DNA from: Cymodocea nodosa
Lineage: Eukaryota > Streptophyta > Magnoliopsida > Alismatales > Cymodoceaceae
DNA length: 64,000 bases
NCBI GenBank assembly: GCA_036874045.1
Contig: CM072335.1
Location: 27,163,501-27,227,500 of the forward strand
Direction of reading: 5' to 3'
Positions 23,144 through 35,850 of this stretch are shown one piece after another. Made by a program: the position numbers and the translations under genes. Every line of letters starts with the position of its first letter. Positions within the stretch are counted from its first letter, which is position 1. The notes under the pieces are model-generated. The model was not told the origin of the DNA and did not search any database. It saw nothing but the letters and a program-made list of their open reading frames with translations.

Positions 23144-25700
23144 AACTGCTGTGGATTTTTCAAAGTGATCTTTTTTTGCACGGTAAAATTAGATCGTAAG
23201 CTTTACCGTGGACAACCGCTGTCAAAGATCAAAAGCTACATGAATTTTACAAGTGACTGATAAAACCAACAGAAGCAGCGACCGTAGTTTTTAAATGATC
23301 AGTCTCCCATTGTTTTACAGCCATCGTCTATTATTATTTATAATTTGAACTTAATCTTACTTTTATTCATTAAGATTTTTTTTTTTTTTGAAAGTCAATG
23401 GTTAAATTTGATCAGATGCGTATCTTTTTAGATCACAAATCTAATCTCTTTAAGTCAAGAATTGTATTTGTTTAAATTTAATAATAAAAAATTTATTACG
23501 TGTTTATGGTGATATAATGATAATATCCGTATGGTCACTTTTACTCCTGTGTGTTTATGAAGGTACGTATAGGAATATCATCAACTTGATTAAAATAAAT
23601 TGATGTAAAAAAAAATTGTTTTTGATTAAAAGAAATCTTCACATGGACTGAAAATTTCTGCATGGAAAAATTTGAATTTTACAATCGATCGAAATATTTA
23701 AAACCCCTTGAGAAAAATCACAATCCGATATCTGAACATAAACTGAATTTTAACTCATTTTTAATAATGAGAAAATTGTGCTAAAACTCAAAAATTTTAC
23801 TTTGATGTAAAATGTGAAATTATAATATCTTGTGTAATTTAACAAATTTAGCAAACAATAAATAGCAAAATGTATAAAATGATTTACAATAATATTATAA
23901 ATCTCAAATAATTAACCAAGTATTAATTAATTTATACTTAAAATAATAAATATATAAATAATATTATTCCATCAAACAAAAGTCATTTGATCGCAAGTTT
24001 TTCACTTATAAAATTAGTGCATACATGCCGATTGTTTGTGAAATATCTTTTACTTTTGAATTTAATGGTCTTGATATATAGTGCCATGTCATAATAATGT
24101 CAGATAAATTTTATATTCGATTGTACTATATATGATTTAAAATAAATTTCTTTCACAAGAGATTTTTATTTACTTTTTACTTTTGTTATATTTATAGATA
24201 TTTTAGTTATATTTTACTAAGTCATGTCTATGTGAAGTTACACAAGTCGAAAGAAGTGTTAAAGGTGGTAGGATAATTTTAAATAATCTATGTCAAAATT
24301 TAAATGAAAGAAATGAAAAAAATAAGAATTGAAACTTTAGAAGCAGTCATTGAAAAATATAATAAAGAGGTAAATTGTAATATTATAAGAAAAAAAAATG
24401 TAGATAGTCATATAAATATATGATAACTAATACACATGAATTATAAGAATATCTCAACTTAAATAGATGAAGATAAGACAAGATAAACAATCATATCGAT
24501 AAACCTCGGAAGATATGAAAATAATTTTTTAAGGTAACAGTAGTGCATTTATTTATATTTCTTAGTAATAGATCATTATAGATTGATTACATATTTCCAA
24601 TATTCTTAACTGCAAAAAATCCTAATTGTAATTAATGCCATGGTAAACCTTACTTTAATTACTTTTCAAACATAACATGACATCATCTGTTGTAGTAAAT
24701 ATGTTAAAAAATAAGGATTAACATAGCACAAGACAATGTCGTAACTTCACTCTATAATTTGATGAAATATCATTTGATTTCATTGTTGAAATGCAGATAA
24801 ATTCTCTATTAACAAATGCATTCACAATAGATGTGTATAAGAAAGATAAGCAACCTTGATCACATGAGAAGTCACGGGAGACGATGTTTAATGCACTTAC
24901 AGATACATGACAGGAAGGAGGTATGGTTGATGTTTTATTTTACATAATGTATAAATTAGTTATTAGTAACGCTGTCAATCATTATTGTTGATGTTTATGT
25001 ATGCGAGTGGACTATTTTACAAACGTTGTTGTCATGAACTCTATTTTAGTTTAGTTTATTTATTTTCAAATGAGTTACAACTAATGACTTATTTATTTTG
25101 TTTTCTAAATAATATTCACATGTGTAATCAAGTAATATATATTGTATAAGTGATATTTACGGTAAATAAGTTTGGATGAAGGCATTCGCCACTTGAAAGT
25201 ACTATTACAAGAAATGGAAAAAGAAAGAAAATGATACGTGCATGAGATATTTTTCATGTGGTTCTAGTAATAATTCAATTGCTACTAATCACATCTATAG
25301 CAAAAAATATATAATATTATATTAAAAAATTATTAAATTTTAATTTGTCAAATCAAACATATGATTATAAGAAAATGTATTATATAGGTCGATGTATACG
25401 TCATTTGAAAGTTATCCTCTGCGAGATAGAATTGAAACAACGTTGATAATGCAAGGTGACGTGTAAAACCCTTTCTTTCATTAAATGCTTATGGCACCCC
25501 CGCACATCTGACGGCAGAGATCGATCTAAATGCAAGATGGACGGTTGGAAAGCCCCGACGTTGGCGACGACGATGTAAGGCGTCCCTATAAACAATATCG
25601 ACGACAACGAGGTCTCGGTTCGTCAGCCGAATCTCCGCGGTCTCGGCTCGCTCATCCGTGGCATTCGGCATTCCTCCCTTTCTCGACACGCCACCTTTGT
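23144..25700. other. Intergenic, AT-rich, no gene recognised
   Basis: More than 2.5 kb of AT-rich sequence without a credible coding frame, RNA gene or clear transposon terminus on either strand. Confidence 0.5.
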
Positions 25701-25713
25701 ACTCCTCGCGCCG

Positions 25714-25746
25714 CTAGGGTTAGGGTTTGGGTTTGGATTTGGGTTT
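25714..25746 (+). promoter_or_regulatory. Telo-box-like run in Alba leader or promoter
   Basis: TAGGGTTAGGGTTTGGGTTT followed by more degenerate GGGTTTG units sits 17-50 bp upstream of the Alba ATG. The core AGGGTTT is the complement of the plant telo-box AAACCCT, known near start sites of ribosomal-protein and other translation-related genes. Whether it lies in the promoter or the 5' UTR cannot be told without transcript data. Confidence 0.7.
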
Positions 25747-25762
25747 GTGTTCCCCTTACGCA

Positions 25763-28533
25763 ATGGAGGAGATCACGGAGGGTGTCAACACCATGAACAT
25801 CAGCACCGACGTGAACAGGAAGAACCTCATCCAGGTCTCCAACACAAAGAAGCCTCTTTTCTTTTATGTCAATCTCGCCAAGGTAATGAATGGCGCCAGG
25901 CGATTTAACTACTTTGGTTTGCACCACAATCGGTTATTCTGACTGTGTGTTGGAAAGTCGGGGAGTTTTCGGTCGTGTGTTTGAAGGTTTTTACGCATTA
26001 GAGGAAGGGGGTAACGATTTCAAAATTACTTTCATCTCGACGAGGAGAAAAAGTGAGAAAACTGGTTTTATCTTTTATGGTGCTTATTTTCGCGTGTAAC
26101 GATTTCATGTTTTGGGGGAGGGGTGACGATTTCAGAGTTGGGTTTTTCTTCCTGAAAAAGTGAGGGCTTTCTCTTGGATTACGTGGACTTGGGTTGGATG
26201 AAGAATATTGTTATATTATCGATGGTGCTTAATGCCGAGCACTTTTTCCTTTTCTTTTGCAGAGATACATGCAGCAGCACAACGAGGTTGAGCTATCTGC
26301 GCTTGGCATGGGTATCTATATTGTGCTTATATTATTTTACTTGCTGATATTTACGTGGGTTTAGTTCTCTAGCAGTTTGTTGCTTGGTTCGTGTATTTTG
26401 GAGTGGGTAGATGGGACTTTCTAAGAAAGGAATAGAGAACGTTGTTGTGTTATTGATTGCCAGAAAAATGGCAGCGAAATTTGTTTGAGTGTTACGACCT
26501 TAAAAGTTTTGTGCATCTCATTGAATATTGGGTTTTCAAGATAGCACGATTCTGATTGTCCCAGACTCTCAATGCCTACTAGCTGGGGGAAGGAACCTTC
26601 CATTAGCTTGGATTTAGACGTCTGGTGCAACTTTTTAAGATTAGTACTATTAATTAATAATAGAAATTCGTGTTGCATTTTTGTTTCACTTAGAGATGCG
26701 CTGCCAGATCCAAATTTATTAGGGTATGTTTTAAGTAAGTTTTTATATAAAGCTGCTGTAATGCTATATGTTAAATTTACTGAATATAATGTATACTGTT
26801 TTAATTTATATACAATCACATTTATCTCTTAGATATGTTGAATATATAAACACCATATTGCTATGACATCCTTTGGATTTTGCCTTGTTAGCACCTCACC
26901 TGAGGAAAAGATGCCCAAAAATGTGCATAGACTACATCCACCTCTGAGTTTAGGTATTCTTGAGATACATTTGGAACACTTGCAAAATATTATCCGAAAA
27001 GTAATTCTATAGATTTTTTTTAATGTCTATTTCATCGCTAGTCTCAATTCATGAATTTTCATTGTATTTCATTCAATTTCTCCTCTCCTAATTGTTCATT
27101 CTACAAAAATTTCCATCTTAGTATTTCATCTTCAAATTAACAAATGTAAATCTTGTATATTTATTCTATGTTCCTAAGGAGAGTGTTGAGGTTTCTGTGC
27201 ACAATTGTTTTTCATGTCCCGTGTTTGTTCCCCTTAGGGACAATGTCCCCTGGTGTATTGGGAAATGGATAATAAATTAGGCTAGTACCTGTTGTGTGCG
27301 TAAATAATGTTGCTAGTTTGTGTGTCTGATTTTTGGGCCAGCCAACTCAGAAATTGTGATCCATATCAACTAGTGATGCAACCAGATGGTGATCATCGGC
27401 GGATAGTGATGTAACCAGATGTGTTGTGTTTGTATTTTGGCGATTTGAATACTAATATGGATATATTCTTGAAATTTTAATGGGCATTAGTATGAATATT
27501 TTGCAGATGGATATGAATATCCTTACATATAAACTCGTGTCAGATTTATAAATAAGCACGTAACTGTGAGGACATGCAATTCTATTAGTTAATTATATAT
27601 ATGTAATTTTAACTTAATCTTAAGCCTTGCAATTCTATATTTTCAACTTATAAATGCTTGCTTGCTTAGATTTATCAAGTATAAGTTTAGCTTAACATTA
27701 CTTAATTATTACACATTAGAATTATATTATTATTCATTATTCCACGCAAAATCTAAAATTCCATATTCATATCTAATAAAAATCCGTCTTTGATCTAGTA
27801 CCTGAACCGTATATCTGATTCGGTTATCCTCTTTGTATCCATCTATTTGCATCCCTAATATCAATACGACAGCTAGTGATAGTGTGTAGTTGCTGTAGTG
27901 GTCAGTACATTTGTAACAATTGTGTTAGAGTATTGTCTGTTGTTTTTGTTTGTTTTCCCATGATTTTCTTACAATATTATTGTTAACCGTGGTGCGTTCC
28001 CTTTTTTCTACCGGTGGTTCTTATTTATTTTAATCAACCGATGGTTCTTATATATCTTGCTCTATTTTCAAGTTTTTAATCCATGTATTTGGAATAATTT
28101 TTTTCTCAAGCACTTCCTCTAACAAAAATCATTTGAACGTGCAATTTTTCACAGCCATCGCAACTGTGGTCACAATAGCTGAAATTCTAAAAAACAATGG
28201 CCTTGCTATTGAAAAAAGTGAGATTTCTATCCTTCTCCGTTGATTTCTCCTGGCAAAACAAAATGTCCATGTGTCTACTTATCTGACACTTTGTAAGGCA
28301 TTCCGTACAGAGATCCGGACATCTACTGTTGATATGAAAGATGAATCAAGAGGGCGACCCATTCAGAAAGCTAAAGTAAGTTCCCTTTTTTGGAACACAT
28401 GCTTTGACCTAAAATATTGTTTCTGCTCTAATTCACATGCTTCTGCTTTATCAAGATTGAAATACTATTGGGTAAAACGGAGAACTTTGATGAGTTGATG
28501 ACATCTGCAGCAGAGGGCGAGGAGCAGAGTTAA
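25763..28533 (+). CDS. ALBA1: Alba-domain DNA/RNA-binding protein (ALBA1/2 type, short form)
   Basis: Five exons join in frame: 25763-25882, 26263-26311, 28155-28217, 28311-28375 and 28456-28533. They total 375 nt (124 aa). The product closely follows the short plant Alba proteins: MEEITEGVNTMN, then NLIQVSNTKKPLFFYVNLAK, RYMQQHNEVELSALGMAIAT, VVTIAEILKNNGLAIEKK, the STVDMKDESRGRPIQKAK loop and a short acidic tail (AAEGEEQS). The single Alba fold covers most of the chain. The RGG-rich tail of the long Alba forms is absent. Plant members of this size bind RNA and RNA-DNA hybrids; the nuclear R-loop role is known from Arabidopsis and is inferred here. Intron 2 is 1.84 kb and AT-rich. The gene is complete, with a TAA stop and all splice phases consistent. 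The symbol could equally be ALBA2. Confidence 0.93.
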
Positions 28534-29288
28534 GGCTTGACATTGTTCATCGACTTTATCTGCCTTTGGTGTGCATTAAGACGAATTGTTTTATTCACTG
28601 GTAGGATATCTCTTGTAGGTTAAATCTGTCATTAATGTTGATCGCTTTGTCGTAAAAGTTGTGAAATGTTTTTCATTATCTTGCGACATTTCATCTTTGG
28701 GTTTCTGTGATAATTGCTACGTATTGAATTTTTGACAGTTTTTTTTTTTTTTTTTTTTCTAGAGTAATTTTTGTTTAAACATGATCATCAAATATTTTTT
28801 TTCAATTATGTGAGATGTCTAGAACCTTAACCTTTTTCTTGTGTTCTCCAAAATTCGAACTTCGGTTGGTTTTTAAGAACCTCGTAATCTCATATGATAA
28901 AATAAAGGTATTATTATTATTGTTGTTGTTGTATGTAGGGTGTCAAGACTTGAATATATGTGTGCTTATAGAAGGGCCTAATACGCTACCACAAAATTTG
29001 TACCACTGTTTGATACATTTATTCTCTCCTTTGTTAAGATAGAGTTATTGTTGAGATATTTCTATCATTTAAACATGATGGGAATGGAAGAACTAGCCAT
29101 CTATATATATCCTTTGGATTCATGTTTGTCCCTTGTATCAGTGTAATATTTCAAAAGGAAAGGAAAATGAAAGAATTTGTAGAAAATAAAATGTAAAAGA
29201 AATAAATTTTTATTTGCTTTTTTAATCTTAATTTATATATTCACTATAAATTATATAATAATAATAATAATCGATATTATTATTATTA

Positions 29289-29606
29289 TTAATTTACGCA
29301 GGCTACCGAAGACTGATCACCTCTTCGGTGGGACTTGACCAGGAAGCTGCCCACGAGCTTGTCCAGTGAGCCAGAAGCCACCGGTGGTTTGATGGTGAAG
29401 AAGAATGGCATGGCCTCTTCCCCCCTTGGCAGCTGCACCATCGCCGCAGCGTAGTCGATGTCGTCATCCTCGAACTTGGCTTTCTCGTCCGAGTCGACCT
29501 GGAAGGGGAGGTCGGACTTTTCAGAACACTGAACGATGACCGCCCCCAGACAGGCGCGAGGCCGGACGCGACAAATTTTCCAGGGGGAGGGACGCAATTC
29601 ATGCAA
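29289..29606 (-). CDS. Unidentified GC-rich open frame, possible gene fragment
   Basis: A 105-codon frame stands out as a sharp GC-rich island in AT-rich intergenic DNA. The translation has a plausible acidic middle ([20 protein letters not shown]) followed by [13 protein letters not shown] and [16 protein letters not shown], which looks like real protein rather than noise. I do not recognise the family. There is no TATA box or signal peptide, and the frame ends in AT-rich repeats (a TTATTA run). It could be the last exon or a displaced fragment of a larger gene, or a retro-copied piece. A second overlapping minus-strand frame is Ser/Arg-rich and is considered a shadow. Confidence 0.35.
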   Translation of the reverse strand: MHELRPSPWKICRVRPRACLGAVIVQCSEKSDLPFQVDSDEKAKFEDDDIDYAAAMVQLPRGEEAMPFFFTIKPPVASGSLDKLVGSFLVKSHRRGDQSSVACVN

Positions 29607-30122
29607 GAGGCTTTTATATACTTCGAAGAAAAATGGCAGAAAACTTAAGCAATCTATAAAAGAAATTTCTTTATTTTCCTTTTAATAATTGAATTACAGA
29701 GAAGGAAATTGGATGATAATGGTGGCCAATGACGATGGTTGTAGTGGCAGGCAACGCTTGCGATAATAGTGGTTGAACAGAACTACGTTGGTGGTGATGG
29801 CAACTAACAGATTACGGTTAAAGCTTGATCTTGGTATCCAACGCTGGTGGAAGTCATTTCATTCTCATGTCTGCTAAACTTGAATTATTATAGCGGTTGA
29901 CGACAGTGGTGCCAAAGATGGTAGTGAACCGAAGTGGTGGTGGTTACGGTGACAACGTGACAGTCAAATTTCGTTATCATAAGGAATAGATCGGGTTTAA
30001 AAAAAAACTTATCAACTCAACAAAACATATGAATCCTTAAAACTATCATATTGTCTGATTTTTCATCTCGATATTTGATAATGAAATGTATCTTACGCAT
30101 AGAAAGAAGTTGCTTTTGACGA

Positions 30123-32387
30123 TCAATCATCCTTCAAACTCCTCATGTTCATTCTCAAACAGTCGACAATTCCATAGATTTCTTCGGATCGAGGGTGAGA
30201 CGTATCCTTTGAAGAAAATCCATACATATGCATGGAGTCCCAGCCATCTCTTACGTCAACCCAACTCAATCCTACTTCCTTCCTCACTCCCCTTTCCCTC
30301 ATCCCCTTCCTGACCCTCGCCGCCTTCTCCCGCTCCCCTCTGTCGACGTATATGTTCGACATCACCACGTACGGCCCTGCCTCCGCTGGCTCCAGCTCCA
30401 CCAGAGCGTTCGCCATTCGTTGAGCCATGTCCGCGTCGCCGTGCACTCTGCAAGCCCCTAACAGACTCTGCAACGTCGACACTCCTGGTTCCATTGGCAT
30501 CTGTTTGATGAAACTCTCTGCCTCGTGCAGTCTCCCCGCCCTTCCCAACATGTCCACCACGCTCGCGTAATGCTCCCTCCATGCCTCCACTTGGTGGTCC
30601 TTCATTGACGTGAATATCTGAAGGCCTTTGTCGATCATTCCTCTGCGGCCACAGGCCGTGAGCGTGGCTAGAAAGGTGACGGAGTCGGGGCGCATGCGGC
30701 TTCCGACCATGGCATCAAATAGACTCAACACATGCTCGTAGTTCCCATGCGTCGCATGGGACGTGATCATTGACGTCCAAGCGATCGGACCTTTGTGTGA
30801 CGTAGCCTTGAACAAGCTTTCGGAGTCCTTGATTCTCCCACGTTTCCCGTACATGTCGATGAGAGCACCGACAACATGCTCGTCGTTGTCGAAACCGATC
30901 TTGACGGCAAGGCAATGGGATTGCTGACCACACGACAATGAGATGGTTTCGGCACGGGAAATGGCACTGATGGCACTTCCAAATGTGAACTGATCCGGTT
31001 TTGAATGTGAAACCACGGATGAGAAAACCCAGAATGCTTCCAGGCACATGTTGTTGAGTGTATAGCCAGAAATCAGGGCGTTCCAGGTGTCGAGCTCTTT
31101 GTACTTCGTATCATCAAACACCTTCCTCGATTCGTCCATGGATGCGAATCCTGAATACATGGTGATCAGGCTATTTGAAACGTTTGGCTCGCTGATGAAT
31201 GGGCTCTTGTAGCATAACCCATGAATTGCTCTACCCTCTAGAACTGAGTTATTCATCGACACCCCAGTGATCAGCGCAACAAAAGTGACTTCATTGGGGT
31301 AAACGCCTTCTGATAGCATCTCCTTGAAACGATACACCGCATTCTCCTGGTCTACGGAAATCACTGTCGTCCATGAGACGACATCTCGCCCTTGCATCGT
31401 TTCGAAAACTCTTCTAGCACATCCATCCGTCCCACATTTCCAGTACATTGACATGAGCATGTTTCCAACCGATAAATGTGCTTCTAGAGCAATCTTCATC
31501 ACATACCCATGAATCTGGCGTCCTAAATCCAAGCACTTCGTGTGGCCACATGCAGTGATTGCACTGGCAAATGACGCATGATCGAGGTCCTCGAATTCCC
31601 TCCTCATCCTAAGAAACATATGAATCGCATCGAACACATGATCTGAGTCCTGCGTATACCCAGAGATCATTGCATTCCACGAAACAAGGTCTCTGTTCAG
31701 CATTCCATCGAACATCTTCTCTGCATCTCTGACGCGGCCACCTCGCATGTACAGTGTGACGATGGCATTCCCGACAATGGTGTCGGACTCGAACCCAGAT
31801 ATCAGCAAAGCGGAATGCAACTGCATCCCAAGCTCGATGTCTCGGGCACCGGACGACAAGGAGAGAAGCGTCGTGAACGTAACGTTGTCATACCGAACTC
31901 CACAGCGACGCATACGGACTGCAAACGCCAACGCTTCCGTGCACTTCTGGAATCCCGACAGTATGGTGTTCCATGAAACAACATCAGGGTTCTGCATTTC
32001 GCTGAAGATTTTGAAGGATCTATCGAACCGGCCACACTTGGAGTAGGTATGCATGAGGGAGTTCGACACAATAGGGTGGGAGTGAAGACCAGACGAGACC
32101 ACGAGGCCATGGACTCGGGCAGTTAGTCCGGGATCACCGTGGCAAGACTTGATAATGGTGACGATTGTGGCGGGATGGATGTTGCGAAAGAATGAGAAAT
32201 CAAGTGGGTGGATGGCTTGGACTTTCCCGTGGGTTCTTTGGGGTATATCGTCGAGCAGTTGGTGGCGGTGATGGATGTGTACACGGATGGGATTTACCTG
32301 GCTTCTGCGTGTTGTTCGGGGGAGAAGGGACGGGAATCGGATGGAGAACGTTGGCATGAGGTTCGGAAGGAGACGAGATACGCACAT
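30123..32387 (-). CDS. Pentatricopeptide repeat protein, PLS class with E/E+ domain
   Basis: An intronless gene encoding about 754 aa, with the start taken at MCVSRLLPNLMPTF. An in-frame ATG 10 codons further up is possible. The first 40 or so residues are rich in Arg, Ser and Pro, as in organelle transit peptides. A long run of PLS-type PPR motifs follows, seen as repeated DVVSWNT, DLVSWNAMISGYT, VVSWTTVIS, NALISGYT and DMYGKRGRI cores. The C-terminus has the E domain (LQSLLGACRVHGDADMAQRM, YVVMSNIYVDRGEREKAARV) and E+ (KEVGLSWVDV onward) but no DYW deaminase. Such proteins select C-to-U editing sites in organelle transcripts and need a separate deaminase. Architecture and length resemble Arabidopsis At4g32430, a mitochondrial editing factor. 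Orthology is inferred from memory of that family and not tested. Confidence 0.93.
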   Translation of the reverse strand: MCVSRLLPNLMPTFSIRFPSLLPRTTRRSQVNPIRVHIHHRHQLLDDIPQRTHGKVQAIHPLDFSFFRNIHPATIVTIIKSCHGDPGLTARVHGLVVSSGLHSHPIVSNSLMHTYSKCGRFDRSFKIFSEMQNPDVVSWNTILSGFQKCTEALAFAVRMRRCGVRYDNVTFTTLLSLSSGARDIELGMQLHSALLISGFESDTIVGNAIVTLYMRGGRVRDAEKMFDGMLNRDLVSWNAMISGYTQDSDHVFDAIHMFLRMRREFEDLDHASFASAITACGHTKCLDLGRQIHGYVMKIALEAHLSVGNMLMSMYWKCGTDGCARRVFETMQGRDVVSWTTVISVDQENAVYRFKEMLSEGVYPNEVTFVALITGVSMNNSVLEGRAIHGLCYKSPFISEPNVSNSLITMYSGFASMDESRKVFDDTKYKELDTWNALISGYTLNNMCLEAFWVFSSVVSHSKPDQFTFGSAISAISRAETISLSCGQQSHCLAVKIGFDNDEHVVGALIDMYGKRGRIKDSESLFKATSHKGPIAWTSMITSHATHGNYEHVLSLFDAMVGSRMRPDSVTFLATLTACGRRGMIDKGLQIFTSMKDHQVEAWREHYASVVDMLGRAGRLHEAESFIKQMPMEPGVSTLQSLLGACRVHGDADMAQRMANALVELEPAEAGPYVVMSNIYVDRGEREKAARVRKGMRERGVRKEVGLSWVDVRDGWDSMHMYGFSSKDTSHPRSEEIYGIVDCLRMNMRSLKDD

Positions 32388-33531
32388 GGCAAAATCAATA
32401 TATATATTTTCTTTCATATTTAATTTAATTTTTTTTGATGCGCATATTTAACTGACGAGGGATTTGCCGATTCGACGATGTTCGGTAATTTTTTCAGTAT
32501 AATTTAAACTTTTTCTCATAAATACATATAATAAAAAAGTAACTGTCTAAATTTTAAAATTAGATGATTATAAATATACGGTAAATTTCATTCTTAAGTT
32601 AAATAATTATCAGCATTTGATCTGAATATCTTAAAATTTAACATTATTTTTTTTACTTTTAATCATTGACTTTAATAACAACGAATATAGCTTAGATTAA
32701 TATTAAAAATTTAACATCTAATATATTATGATACAGAATAAATAATTATATATTTTTTATTTTTAAAATAAAAAAGGTGATGTCCCCCGTAAATGGTACT
32801 ACTGGAAATTAATCTAAAAGTATTATAATCTTTTAGCAAACATCTCTAATATGTGGCAACCCGATCAGCCTAGAATAATGATATTTATAATTTTTATTAA
32901 GATTAAAATCTCAATAGAGATCAAATCAACATCGTTATAAATAAATAAAAAATTTCAACCACCAAACAATGCATACTATATGGTTGGGGCTCCTTCGGCG
33001 CTAATTTTACTCGTACACGTTCATGATGAGAATCCAAGTACAACATTTTTAATTATCCCTAAAAAAGAACGATAAAAAAAAAATTGGATAACCCTAATCT
33101 ACAAACAAATGTTTAACAATTTCTATATCAACGTCACAGGTAATATTTTTAGCTTACCAAATAAGGTTAAAGTACTCGAATCTAACTCTCCCATTAATTA
33201 AGGGCAATTAAGAGTAGAGACAGGGTTAGTAAAGAAATTTTGAAAGCTTGATCACGATAAGTCAATTTAGTGATTATTATTAGGAAAAACCGCAACCACG
33301 TTAATATTTTTTTGGTACGAATACATTTGTTTAATACATTGGAAATTTTTTTTTTCATCTTCTCTCACCTTATAAAATACTTCAACCAGGCATGGGTTTT
33401 AATTTAGAGAATTATATTATTATTATCAAAAAATCAAACTCATCGCATGAAATTAATTTTAAAACTATTTTACAAAATAGACACGTGGTATCATCACTCA
33501 CGTTGTTTTTATATTTAGTCCCCTTTTTTAT

Positions 33532-33650
33532 TTCTTAAAAGTTCTACCTTCTAAAATCTTAAAATTATTTTTTAATATTGCATGATGAATAAAACAAACA
33601 TACTGGGAAATGAGCAAGGCTTTGAAATTTAACGAAAAAATTGTACACTG
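33532..33650. repeat. Dispersed repeat family C, copy 1
   Basis: A segment starting TTCTTAAAAGTTCTACCTTC and passing through TTTAATATTGCAT and ACTGGGAAAT(G/A)AGCAAGG matches 35708-35850. A CACGTG hexamer lies just before it at 33482-33487. Confidence 0.7.
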
Positions 33651-35389
33651 TATAATATTTTACAATTAGAAACCGACTGTTCATTATTTCACAACGACAC
33701 CAACGCAGGTAACTGCATGAAGAAACACTTGTTTTTACGAAAACGTAGACCCAGACACTTCAGCATGTTTAAGTGTTCGTATCGGACATTTGGTCAAGAT
33801 TATTTGATCTAACATACGATAAAATGCTAGTATTTTTCAGCAATCATTATCAAATATGTTATTTATATGCTAGATCACTTCTACGTAAAAATGTCAGATG
33901 AAGAAAGTTTTCTGTAATTTTTTTTTGAAAATGTTAGCTTACTTTCATATGTTGGATCTAAATTATTTTATTAAATGGACTGTTCATTGTATTGTCACCT
34001 TAATAATCTAATTTCTGCCTGTATTCGAGACCAACATGTTATGTATGTTACAATCTTATTTTCCGATCAGTTGTATAAACCAGTAACAAGAGTATTTTTT
34101 GCGCAATCCACCAAAATGACAAAATATTTTGTAAAGTCGGTAAATTAAGTAACTAGTCTGTTACCCATTTGATGCTTGATAAATTCTTAGTCATTTTATT
34201 GTGTGAGATTAATTTAACACGATCTCCTTTTATGCTCTTAACAGAATATGAAGTGGACGTGGTTAACTTTACCCAGGTATATATTAATGTCATTAACAAC
34301 CATTCTTAATATTCTACAGTGTTTTATGGCAGGCATGAATTTTAATAAATATCTTCGCTCTGTTGTTTCATGATTTCATCGATAACTTGCTTTTTTTTTG
34401 CTATCGAGCCACAACATGAAAATACCAATAACAATAATATTTGACAAAACGTACTTTTCCTGGTCAGATACAGCTGGCAAAAGTTTTTTTTTTTTTTTTT
34501 TTTTTCTTTCTTTTCTTTTCTTCATCATCACAGCTACGTCACGACGATCCTCCGGCTCCGTCTTTACGTTTCCTGTATTTGTATCTTTAAATTTAAAATT
34601 AAAAAAAAGATGATTTCTTATCCTCTCTTGTATTAAAGATTTTTTTTTTTCTTTTTCATTTTATTCGTTTGAAAATGACATTGACTCGTGATATAATGAA
34701 TAATACATAATTATCAATATAATTATAATAAATTAAAATGTAATAATTATAATAATAAATAACATATCATAATTATAATCTATTGAAATCAATAATAATG
34801 TTAATGTAATATCAGTAAAGTATGATTATAATAATAAATAAGTAATAATATATTATAATTATAATATATTAAAATAAAAAATAACATTGAAAAAAATACT
34901 AGATTATAATACGTTGAAGTATGATAATGTTAATGTTATTAAAGAAGAGATGATACATTATACTAGTAAAAAGAATGCTAAATAAAAAAAGAAAGTAGCC
35001 AATAAGATGTATAAACAAATTATCTTTCTTGTGTGACAAAGAGATGATACGTAACATGTAATGTGACATTTTCATGTAGCATGTGTATTTATTTTTAAAA
35101 TATAATAATTTTTTAATTTTATTTTCTTAATTTATTATTAAATTTTATTAATATTTTAATTTCTTATAATTATGCAAACACTTCATTTCATGATTTTCCA
35201 TCATTTTTTCTAGTATAGAAATAATACTGAATTTTTGTCATATTTGGTAATATTTATTTTTCACTATTTTTACTACTTTTATTATTTCATTATTTAACGA
35301 AAAATGTATGTAAATAAAATTAATCATAAAAAATATATCCTTACTTAATCGTTAAGCAAATAATGGACCACCGATGTATTTTCCTTTCT

Positions 35390-35705
35390 GTAAGGGTCCA
35401 CCGATGGACTTTTAGTTTGAATAAAAGCAAAAAAGTTCTCACTTGAAAGGAGGAGCTGCACGTGGTAGAAATAATTTTTTATAATGGTAACGGTTTTGTT
35501 TATATTTTAATACATTAAACGTGGAAGATTAATTATATTATCATATTTTAAATAAATTCAGGTAAAAATACGCAAATAGGAAACAAATCCATTGTCTTAT
35601 TATTTTTGAAACCTACAATTTTGTTCAACGTCTATCTCTATGATACCAAAATTTGTAAATCTTAATTATTAATTTAAAGTAGAAAGAGCATTCATAACTA
35701 TTAAA
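35390..35705. repeat. Direct repeat upstream of DCL2, copy A
   Basis: This segment begins at the GGGTCCACC motif and continues through GCACGTGGTAGAAATAATTT, GTGGAAGATTAATTATAT and GGTAAAAATACGCAAATA to AAAGAGCATTC. It matches 36496-36785 in the same order and orientation, with small indels. A CACGTG hexamer is at 35459-35464. Confidence 0.85.
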
Positions 35706-35707
35706 TT

Positions 35708-35850
35708 TTCTTAAAAGTTCTAGCCTCGAAAATCTTAAAATTATTTTTTAATATTGCATACCATTTCTGCTGGTTAGATGAATACGAACGAATAAAAAAT
35801 ACTGGGAAATAAGCAAGGTTTTGAAATTTAATGAAAACATCGTAAAAATC
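35708..35850. repeat. Dispersed repeat family C, copy 2
   Basis: Matches 33532-33650 (TTCTTAAAAGTTCTA, TTTTTAATATTGCAT, ACTGGGAAATAAGCAAGG, TTTGAAATTTAA), with about 26 inserted bases. It follows copy A of the other duplicated segment directly. Confidence 0.7.

Noticed and set aside
30228-32423. Plus-strand frames opposite the PPR gene
   Set aside because: They are antisense shadows of an intact 754-codon PPR reading frame.
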